From Candidatus Adlerbacteria bacterium (lineage in GTDB: Bacteria; Patescibacteriota; Minisyncoccia; Phycocordibacterales; SBAW01), in NCBI GenBank assembly GCA_903900775.1, contig CAIUOD010000012.1, forward strand, positions 1 through 33,112: DNA of 33,112 nt, given 5' to 3'. Below are positions 26,608 to 33,112 of the stretch, piece after piece. The notes under the pieces are model-generated. The model had not been told where the DNA came from. It saw only the letters and a program-made list of their open reading frames with translations, and did not search any database. Position 1 is the first letter of the stretch, and each line of letters begins with the position of its first letter. Both the position numbers and the translations under genes were made by a program.

Positions 26608-27204
26608 TTACACAAAGCGGCGCTTAGCGTAGTAGCGACGATAGGTGTAGTAACCAGCGGCGGCGAGTACAATTACCAACAGGAGCCATACCCACCACGC
26701 GAGGCCTACGCCGCTATTCGCCACTGCGGCGGTGAGTGGAAGGCCTGCGACGTCGGTTGGGTTGGTGCCGCTGTTAACGGCGAGGGCCGATTGGTCTTGA
26801 GACGACTCGGACCCGTTGGTCAGAGACGTGTTCGAGATGTCGGTCGAGACACCGAGGACTGCGGGGGCTACGCCGCCCGTATTACCTCCGAAGGTAGTGT
26901 TCGTACTTCCGGTGGTTCCAGTCGTGCCGGTAGTGCCACTACCGTTTTGATAGCCGAAGGCGAGCGGGCCGGAGACGGCACCTCCGCCGCCTCCCGAGCT
27001 TCCGCCTCCGCCCGAGCCTCCGCCCGAGTTATTAATCGCGAGAGTGCCCGTGACGGATCCGGTCAAGGTACCGGTCGTGCCCGACTGTGCGGCAACTACT
27101 CCGCTTGAGGAGAGTGTGCCGGTCACCACCGAGGCGGAGGCAATCGCGGCTCCCCACGAGAGCGAGGCGAGGAGTGCGGCGCCAATGATTAGTTTATAGG
27201 TCAT
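26608..27204 (-). CDS. Gly/Ser/Thr-rich surface protein with C-terminal TM and basic tail
   Basis: Signal peptide; GGGSGGGGSSGGGGG linker; C-terminal WWVWLLLVIVLAAAGYYTYRRYYAKRRFV. Confidence 0.75.
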   Translation of the reverse strand: MTYKLIIGAALLASLSWGAAIASASVVTGTLSSSGVVAAQSGTTGTLTGSVTGTLAINNSGGGSGGGGSSGGGGGAVSGPLAFGYQNGSGTTGTTGTTGSTNTTFGGNTGGVAPAVLGVSTDISNTSLTNGSESSQDQSALAVNSGTNPTDVAGLPLTAAVANSGVGLAWWVWLLLVIVLAAAGYYTYRRYYAKRRFV

Positions 27205-27222
27205 AAGAGCAGAAGATGACGA

Positions 27223-28821
27223 TTAGTGAAGCGTCTGAACTCCGTAGCTGGTCGTGTATGAACCATTTGCCGAATTCAGAGGGATTTTGGTCTGCACAAG
27301 GACTTGTACCTGGAGCCCGGCTAGAGTAGAACTCAAGTCTCCGATCATAGCGAGTGCCGGTGTCGAGAAGGTATTCGGCGCAGTGATAGTCACCGGCGTC
27401 GTACTTGCCACTGCCTGCGCAGACGAGATCTGCATGTTGCCCGCGGCCAGTATCGTGTCGGTGCTATTCAACCAGTTCCCAAACTCCATAGAGAGATTGG
27501 TCTCGTTGGTTGGGACCGTAATGTTGAAGAGGTAGCTCCAACCATTCGCGTAGGTGCCGTCGGAGATTGCCGCAGTCTGTACCGGGGTGACCGAGGTCAC
27601 CGCGAGGACACCGGGGCTGTTCGTGACCGTGCCGCCGATGGTGCCGGTCGAAGAGGTCCCCACCGCGGTAGTGAAGTGCATGACCGCGCCAGGATACCAC
27701 GTGCCATCAACAAACGACCACGCCGCAACGTAGTAGGTTGTATTCGGGGCGATATCCGGGATGCCCGTATCCGAGAGGGGTGCCGTGAAGGCCGTGTTTG
27801 CGGTTATCGCGCCGAGGTCATCGGTTGTGTAGACACCAGCCGGCACCACAGGGCTTGTCGTGTCGAAGGTCGCGAGCGAGGCCCAGAACGAGTGCCCCGA
27901 AGCGTCAGCGGGCCCGTTGCGGCCATTGAGCGTTGCGTCAGTTGAGAGCACGCCCGTGGCGGCAAGCGTTGTCACAGAAGGGGTGGTCGGCGCGACGATG
28001 GGATCGCCCGTCATAGTGGAGTTGGTGGCGGTGACGACTTTCCCGTTCGCGAGGGTAACGGTTGCTGTCACGCTGGTCGGGATGAGCGTTTGCCCGTATT
28101 CGGCGGCGCGCACATTGTTCCAATAGCCGTCGGTGGCGTAGTTGAAGGTTCCATAGACATCAAACGGCGAGGAGAAAGAGGTCGCGGTAGGGAAGTCGGT
28201 GCCTAATTTGGTAGTAGCCGTGTTTGTTTGGAGTAGCGTAGTGCCCGAGTAGAGTCGCACTACGACAGAGGTCGCGTCTGCGAGTGTTGCATCGGTGAGG
28301 CCGAAGCCTGCAGTGTACCCATTCACGTTGCTAACATTCATCGTGCCAAAGTCTTGTGCCGCGAGCGCACCAGGTAAGGTGAGCGCACTGGTGACGAAAT
28401 GCATGACGGCGCCTGGGATCCAGGTCCCATCGACATTACTCCACGCCGCCACATAGTACGTGGTGCCGGGTGTCACGGGGAGGATATTGGCGATAGACGA
28501 GAGGGGTGCCATGAAGGCCGCGTCGGCAGCAATGGCACCGAAGTCGGCGGTCGAATACACGCCGGCGGGGATGGTCGGGCTTGAGGTGTCGAAGGTGCTT
28601 GTCGAGATCCAGAACGACGAACCGCTCCCGGCGGTATCGCCGTTAGTGCCGTTGAGTGTTGCGTCGGTCGCCGTCACGCTCGTGGCAGGATCGGTTACCA
28701 CAACCAAGGGCGCGGCGCGCGCCATCAAAGCCGAGATACTTAGTGAGCCGAGCACGAGAGCGAACACGATAAACGCAGGGAGATATTTGTTGACCACAGT
28801 TGAGATTGTCTTTTGCATTGA
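27223..28821 (-). CDS. Secreted protein with two tandem ~95-aa beta-rich repeats
   Basis: Signal peptide; DATLNGTNGDTAGSGSSFWISTSTFDTSSPTIPAGVYSTADFGAIAADAAFMAPL... repeated as DATLNGRNGPADASGHSFWASLATFDTTSPVVPAGVYTTDDLGAITANTAFTAPL.... Confidence 0.8.
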   Translation of the reverse strand, partial: SMQKTISTVVNKYLPAFIVFALVLGSLSISALMARAAPLVVVTDPATSVTATDATLNGTNGDTAGSGSSFWISTSTFDTSSPTIPAGVYSTADFGAIAADAAFMAPLSSIANILPVTPGTTYYVAAWSNVDGTWIPGAVMHFVTSALTLPGALAAQDFGTMNVSNVNGYTAGFGLTDATLADATSVVVRLYSGTTLLQTNTATTKLGTDFPTATSFSSPFDVYGTFNYATDGYWNNVRAAEYGQTLIPTSVTATVTLANGKVVTATNSTMTGDPIVAPTTPSVTTLAATGVLSTDATLNGRNGPADASGHSFWASLATFDTTSPVVPAGVYTTDDLGAITANTAFTAPLSDTGIPDIAPNTTYYVAAWSFVDGTWYPGAVMHFTTAVGTSSTGTIGGTVTNSPGVLAVTSVTPVQTAAISDGTYANGWSYLFNITVPTNETNLSMEFGNWLNSTDTILAAGNMQISSAQAVASTTPVTITAPNTFSTPALAMIGDLSSTLAGLQVQVLVQTKIPLNSANGSYTTSYGVQTLH

Positions 28822-28964
28822 ATAATTACTAGTTAATAACAATTAATAACTCGGCGACCCATTACTGATAGTCCCTCCACCATCGCAGAGGTTGATATCG
28901 AGTGGCATGAGTTTAAGCCCATCACAAACTCACAAAATACTCATGGGAGGTAAAGTAAGGTAGG

Positions 28965-29648
28965 ATGACATTTATGAGGTTATTAATTGTTGAAGACGAA
29001 AGAGATTTTGCGAGAAACCTCAAAAAGCTACTTGAGCTGAAAGGCTTTGCCGTTGATTGGCTCATGGATGGCGAAAAGGCGCTGAATCGCATACGTCTCT
29101 ATCATGCCGACTATGATTGTCTTATCATCGATCTCACGTTGCCGGGTATTGATGGAGTAACGCTCACCAAAAGTTTGCGCGCCGAGAATATCGCCACGCC
29201 GATTATTATCTTGACCGGCCAAAATGCGACCGAGTATAAAGTCGAGCTATTAAACTCTGGCGCCGACGATTATGTCGTCAAACCGTTTTCTTCGGATGAG
29301 CTTATCGCCCGTATAGCTTCTGTCTCGCGGCGCCCGGGCGCGCCGCAGGCGGTCATGCATGCGGTGGGCGATGTTACCATCGACACGGCCGCTCATCGCG
29401 TGCTCGTGAAGGACACCGAGGTTGTGCTAACGCTCAAAGAATATTCCCTGCTCGAGTGTTTTCTCCGTCGGCCGGGCGAAGTCTTTACGCGGGAAGAACT
29501 CTCAAGCCAAGTGTGGGATTTTAATGCCATGACGCTTAGCAATGTATTAGACACGCATATGAAAAATCTACGCAGAAAACTACAAAAGGTCGGCACGGCG
29601 GATCATTTCGAGACGGTCCGTGGGGTTGGATATCGCTACGTGGCCTAA
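28965..29648 (+). CDS. OmpR-family response regulator
   Basis: REC MRLLIVEDERDFARNLKKLLELKGFAVDW...LIIDLTLPGIDG...DDYVVKPF; winged helix ECFLRRPGEVFTREELSSQVWDFNAMTLSNVLDTHMKNLRRKL...VRGVGYRYV. Confidence 0.95.
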   Translation: MTFMRLLIVEDERDFARNLKKLLELKGFAVDWLMDGEKALNRIRLYHADYDCLIIDLTLPGIDGVTLTKSLRAENIATPIIILTGQNATEYKVELLNSGADDYVVKPFSSDELIARIASVSRRPGAPQAVMHAVGDVTIDTAAHRVLVKDTEVVLTLKEYSLLECFLRRPGEVFTREELSSQVWDFNAMTLSNVLDTHMKNLRRKLQKVGTADHFETVRGVGYRYVA

Positions 29649-29654
29649 TTTTAC

Positions 29655-30380
29655 ATGGCCCGTCCCTCTCTTTTCTCCTACCTCAATTTGCGTAAAGTTG
29701 GCACTGATGACGATCGAAAAGAATTTCTCACGATCCTTTCACACGAGCTCCGCAATCCGCTGGCAACGGTAATGACCTCTCTCGAACTTTTAAGATTAGA
29801 AGAGGCGCATACGCCAGACGCGATCGCGCTCCTCAAGCGGATCGAGAAGAATGTCTATGCGATGACCGTCATGCTCGACAGCCTTCTGAATGTTCCCGTC
29901 ACACTCCCAAACGCCGCGTTAGCTCCGACTCTCGAGGCCCTCGTGTTGCCATTGGCTGGCCCCGTGCGGCACAAGGTGACCTTGCGCCGAACCAGACGCA
30001 CCTACTCTATCCTCGTCGTCGACGATAATGAGTTGGTCGCAGTCGCACTCGCGCGTCTTCTTGAGCTTAGAGGCCACACGGTCGCCGTGGCCCACAATGG
30101 GGCCGAGGCCCTACGCAAGGCGCGAGAGCTCCACCCGCAAATTATTTTGCTCGATATTGGTTTGCCCGATATCGACGGGTATGAAGTCGCTCGCGAATTA
30201 AAAGAAGAAAAGGGATTTTCAGCCACGCTCATAGCGCTCACCGGCTATGGCCACGCAGAAGATAAAGAGCGCGCCAGTAAAGCGGGATTTTTTAAACATC
30301 TCACCAAGCCAGTCACTCTTAAAGAAATTGAGATTGTTTTTTCTAAACTCCCTCGGACGCCCCGACCCCCAAGTGTGTAA
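29655..30380 (+). CDS. HisKA-REC hybrid protein lacking a HATPase domain
   Basis: H-box EFLTILSHELRNPLATVMTSLELL; REC YSILVVDDNELVAVALARLL...ILLDIGLPDIDGYEVAREL...ALTGYGHAED...FKHLTKPV. Only about 40 aa lie between the domains, with no N/G boxes. Confidence 0.85.
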   Translation: MARPSLFSYLNLRKVGTDDDRKEFLTILSHELRNPLATVMTSLELLRLEEAHTPDAIALLKRIEKNVYAMTVMLDSLLNVPVTLPNAALAPTLEALVLPLAGPVRHKVTLRRTRRTYSILVVDDNELVAVALARLLELRGHTVAVAHNGAEALRKARELHPQIILLDIGLPDIDGYEVARELKEEKGFSATLIALTGYGHAEDKERASKAGFFKHLTKPVTLKEIEIVFSKLPRTPRPPSV

Positions 30381-31401
30381 TCGATATGGTTGCGCCGGGC
30401 GATGTGTTTTTTCTTTCTACCGTGGCACCCAGCTGATTAACAAGGGATTCGACAATACTCGTCCCTAACCCGTCTTTTTCATTTAAGTCCGTTGTCGGGA
30501 ATCCTATGCCGTCATCAGCGATCGTAAGCCTCCACATTTCGGGCTTCGATTCGAAGGTGACCAGTACTTTGCCAGTGTCTGTGGGGAAGGCGTGTTTTAA
30601 AGCATTGATGGTTAGTTCTGTAGTGAGGAGTCCGAGACTGATAGCGTCATCAGCAGTCACTAAGCCAGAGTCACCTGCGACAGTCAATACTATTGGTTTC
30701 CTGCCGCCTATCATCGATTTAGAAATGCTGTCACAAAGGGTAGTCAGGTAGGTGACCACGGGTATCTTAGAATCTGAAGTCGTAGGATCGAGATTGCGCT
30801 GGACGGTCGCGATGGAGATAATCCGTTCATACGCATCCTCAAGATGAGTACGGCTTTCTTCAGATTTCACACTCCCTGCCTTAAGCAAAATAATGCTCGC
30901 GATCAGTTGTAGACTATTTGCAATGCGATGGCGCATCTCTTTGAGGAGATTATCCTTCTGTGCCATGAGGAGCTCTTTTTCGCGTGTGATTTTTTGGATG
31001 GCTGTTATATCGGTGATTGCAAGGAGTATATTTCGCCTTTTACTATCAAAAATTATCTGACGGGCATTGATGACCATGGTACGCTGGCCCAATCTCTCGA
31101 AACGGTGTTCGACCTCATATTCTTTAACCGTCTTTTTCTCTGGAATGATCTGTTCCAGCAGTACGCGCAGAGCGGGGATATCCCACTCGCCGTTTCCTAG
31201 TTCAAAAAAAATCTTGCCCTGTACCTCTTCATACTCGACATTGAACACGTCATAAAAAGCTCGATTAGCGGCGATCACGCACAATCGCTCATCAAGAATT
31301 ATTATCGGCTCGCGAAGTGTCGCGATAATTGCTTGGGTAAGTTTTGCGTCTAGTCCTTTAACTTCAGATCCAGCGCCTACCCCCCGACGGGGGTTGTTCA
31401 T
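30343..31401 (-). CDS. PAS-domain sensor histidine kinase (HisKA_2/HATPase)
   Basis: PAS ...EPIIILDERLCVIAANRAFYDVFNV; LLKEMRHRIANSLQLIASIILLKAG; TTELTINALKHAF; LTIADDGIGFP; GLGTSIVESLVNQLGATV. Confidence 0.9.
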   Translation of the reverse strand: MNNPRRGVGAGSEVKGLDAKLTQAIIATLREPIIILDERLCVIAANRAFYDVFNVEYEEVQGKIFFELGNGEWDIPALRVLLEQIIPEKKTVKEYEVEHRFERLGQRTMVINARQIIFDSKRRNILLAITDITAIQKITREKELLMAQKDNLLKEMRHRIANSLQLIASIILLKAGSVKSEESRTHLEDAYERIISIATVQRNLDPTTSDSKIPVVTYLTTLCDSISKSMIGGRKPIVLTVAGDSGLVTADDAISLGLLTTELTINALKHAFPTDTGKVLVTFESKPEMWRLTIADDGIGFPTTDLNEKDGLGTSIVESLVNQLGATVERKNTSPGATISITHLGVGASEGV

Positions 31402-31542
31402 AACAACTCATTATACACTACTTTTATGAGAAATACATGAAGGAGGTGTGCATAACCTTTAGGGCTTGAATGCTAGGGCAAAAAAGCAAAAGCCGTCTCC
31501 CGGGCGGCTGATGCGGAAGACGGCAGAAGAGACTTATATGGA

Positions 31543-31782
31543 TTATCGCTCACCACGCCGTTTCTTCTGGGCGACCAAACGGTAGTCGGGATCAATCCAT
31601 GCGTCGGTCAGCATGGCCGCTATCTCGGGCGCGGTCATGTTGCCGAACAGCCTGTGGTATACAGCGTGGATTTTTACATCCGGTCGTACGATATTTTTCC
31701 TTCCTCCTGGGGTTTTCGTCTTGCTCCCCTCATATCCGGGCGGGAAGCGACTTCTCGGGAGCCGGTGATGGCGGTCGTTCAA
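31543..31782 (-). CDS. Small hypothetical protein
   Basis: TTG start preceded by GGAGGGG; MNDRHHRLPRSRFPPGYEGSKTKTPGGRKNIVRPDVKIHAVYHRLFGNMTAPEIAAMLTDAWIDPDYRLVAQKKRRGER. Confidence 0.55.
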   Translation of the reverse strand: MNDRHHRLPRSRFPPGYEGSKTKTPGGRKNIVRPDVKIHAVYHRLFGNMTAPEIAAMLTDAWIDPDYRLVAQKKRRGER

Positions 31783-31797
31783 CTGCCCCTCCGTGAG

Positions 31798-31827
31798 GTT
31801 TAGGTATCAAAAGGAAGCTACCTAAAC
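31798..31827. repeat. Inverted repeat
   Basis: GTTTAGGTA-tcaaaaggaagc-TACCTAAAC. Confidence 0.7.
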
Positions 31828-31891
31828 TGATTGAACGCTTATTAGTGCGCAAGGTCAAAAATTAAAAGGGGATAACGCAGTTGGGGTTCCC

Positions 31892-31945
31892 CTAAAATAG
31901 AAACCGCAGGGAATGGGATTGGACCATTCTACCTGCGGCCGACAC
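31892..31945 (-). CDS. Candidate 17-aa leader peptide
   Basis: AAAGGAGGTGA-cc-GTG TCG GCC GCA GGT AGA ATG GTC CAA TCC CAT TCC CTG CGG TTT CTA TTT TAG; overlaps hairpin CCGCAGG..CCTGCGG. Confidence 0.35.
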   Translation of the reverse strand: MSAAGRMVQSHSLRFLF

Positions 31946-32184
31946 GGTCACCTCCTTTCTGCTGCGGTTTGCAGCGAGTATTTTCTCGTATTGCTTCTCT
32001 TCTCCTACCCACAGTAGGGAGTGGAGGGAAGATTGCGAGCCGCTCGCCCATCTTTGGTGTATTGGGGGCGCCGTATCTCCGGCCCTTTCGGCAACCACCT
32101 TGCCACCGGGTGGAAGAGAGCGGGAAACATCCTCCGCCGGGACCGAAGCCTAAATAAAAATTAACACGATAAAGTGTATGGTGC

Positions 32185-32220
32185 AAAAAAGACCACCCCT
32201 CCGCGGCGAGACGAAGGGGT
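32185..32220 (-). terminator. Minus-strand terminator
   Basis: Minus strand: ACCCCT-tcgtctcgccgcgg-AGGGGT then GGTCTTTTTT. Confidence 0.65.
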
Positions 32221-32246
32221 GAGTGTGCGACCCTGCGGCCGGCCCA

Positions 32247-32423
32247 TCAGTGCCGCCGGCGGAAGGGATGGGATGGAGATTTCGATTGGTTCCTGTCGGC
32301 CCAGGATGATGTCGGGCGGCATCCGCCGACACAGCGTGTATGGTTTTTCCCAATGCGTCGGGAGCAGAGATCACACACGCCTTTCGTCCGGTAACGCCGC
32401 AGACCCCGTTTGCATTTCCGCAT
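32247..32423 (-). CDS. 58-aa Cys-rich (zinc-ribbon-like) small protein
   Basis: GAGAGGAGG SD then ATG: MRKCKRGLRRYRTKGVCDLCSRRIGKNHTRCVGGCRPTSSWADRNQSKSPSHPFRRRH*; CDLC plus CVGGC motif; downstream minus-strand terminator. Below the size cut of the supplied track. Confidence 0.6.
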   Translation of the reverse strand: MRKCKRGLRRYRTKGVCDLCSRRIGKNHTRCVGGCRPTSSWADRNQSKSPSHPFRRRH

Positions 32424-32475
32424 TTGAGCCTCCTCTCAAGCTAATGGCACAGTAGCATGGGTAACTTACCTATAC

Positions 32476-32512
32476 AAAAGAAAACAGCTCCCAAGGCAAA
32501 GCCGAGGGAGCC
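32476..32512 (-). terminator. Minus-strand terminator
   Basis: Minus strand: GGCTCCCTCGGC-ttt-GCCTTGGGAGCT then GTTTTCTTTTG. Confidence 0.7.
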
Positions 32513-32515
32513 GGT

Positions 32516-32687
32516 GGGGCGGTGAGAGCTGGGGATTGAACCGAGCTCTCAAAGAACAGCTGGGTGCGGTATCAGGCGTCTCCAGTACGGTTTAGGCCGT
32601 TGATCTCCGAGCACTGGCACAATCTGGCGGGGCAGACACAATAGAGACTGCCACACCTGCGCTATCGGCTAGACCACACCGCGACGC
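32516..32687 (-). ncRNA. Candidate structured ncRNA with tRNA-like elements
   Basis: Minus strand: GCGGTGT/ATACCGC, CAGGTGT/ACGCCTG, GGCAG/CTGCC, CCAGT..ACGG/CCGT..ACTGG, then GAGAGCT-CGGTTCAATCCCC-AGCTCTC, followed by the terminator. Confidence 0.5.
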
Positions 32688-32819
32688 TCAAGTAAGGAGA
32701 AACGACCTTGGTCGAGTATGTTGCACGTCTGATGACCGCACCCACAAGGACTTTAATGGTTGGGATATATAAAGTCAAGCTGTCTAGCTAAAAACTTCTA
32801 GTTCGGCTACCATGCGGGT

Positions 32820-33112
32820 ATGAACATCTCGGTCGGCATTGTGGGGCTCCCCAACGTGGGGAAGTCGACCCTATTTAACGCGCTTACCAAAAAGAGCGTT
32901 TTGGCGGCCAACTATCCCTTCGCGACCATCGACCCGTCGGTGGGCGTAGTTGCGGTGCCGGACTCTCGACTCGACCAATTAAATGATTTTTCAAAATCGG
33001 CGAAGAAAATCCCGGCCATTGTCGAATTTGTTGATATTGCGGGCCTCGTGCGCGGCGCGGCCGAAGGCGAGGGTTTAGGCAATGCCTTCCTCTCGCATAT
33101 CCGCGAGGTGGA
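32820..33112 (+). CDS. ychF: YchF/OLA1-family GTP/ATP-binding protein (partial)
   Basis: [54 protein letters not shown]...[27 protein letters not shown]. Confidence 0.95.
   Translation, partial: MNISVGIVGLPNVGKSTLFNALTKKSVLAANYPFATIDPSVGVVAVPDSRLDQLNDFSKSAKKIPAIVEFVDIAGLVRGAAEGEGLGNAFLSHIREV

Noticed and set aside
31948-31960. 16S rRNA 3' end (TCACCTCCTTTCT on the plus strand)
   Set aside because: No adjoining 16S sequence; better explained as a strong minus-strand Shine-Dalgarno.
32516-32690. tmRNA
   Set aside because: Too short, no tag-peptide reading frame ending in a resume/stop pattern, and no GGGGnnG-type 5' end pairing with the 3' end.

Overview
The 33-kb window looks like a Patescibacteria/Parcubacteria (CPR)-type chromosome segment; this is an inference from gene content, as no marker search was possible. 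From left to right it contains: an IS3-type transposase tail; tRNA-Pro(CGG) with a duplicated, interrupted 3' end; an HD-domain protein; tRNA-Ala(CGC), whose 3' end is overlapped by a large serine recombinase; and an accessory region of about 10 kb (~1.3-11.3 kb). That accessory region holds two modules of the same layout. Each has a leftward large serine recombinase with short overlapping upstream ORFs, a leftward hypothetical protein, and a rightward operon for a signal-peptide protein plus small membrane proteins. Each rightward operon is preceded by a ~185-nt structured RNA leader. The two leaders (3942-4125 and 8289-8478) share a -10 box, a 5' end, loop sequences and stem layout, while their stems differ by compensatory changes. 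I consider this the strongest candidate for an undescribed system. A second RNA candidate, an extended hairpin with a 10-bp pseudoknot, lies in the leader of the first recombinase operon. Downstream are an NYN-domain protein, a DUF5667-like protein, a complete F1Fo ATP synthase operon (atpBEFHAGDC, with short delta and epsilon), tRNA-Ala(GGC), membrane and secreted proteins, a VOC protein, a flavodoxin-like protein, a GH113-like protein, a CAP-domain protein, a three-gene two-component/phosphorelay cluster, a region of small ORFs and structured RNAs, and the start of ychF. All structure calls were made by eye; no searches or folding were run.
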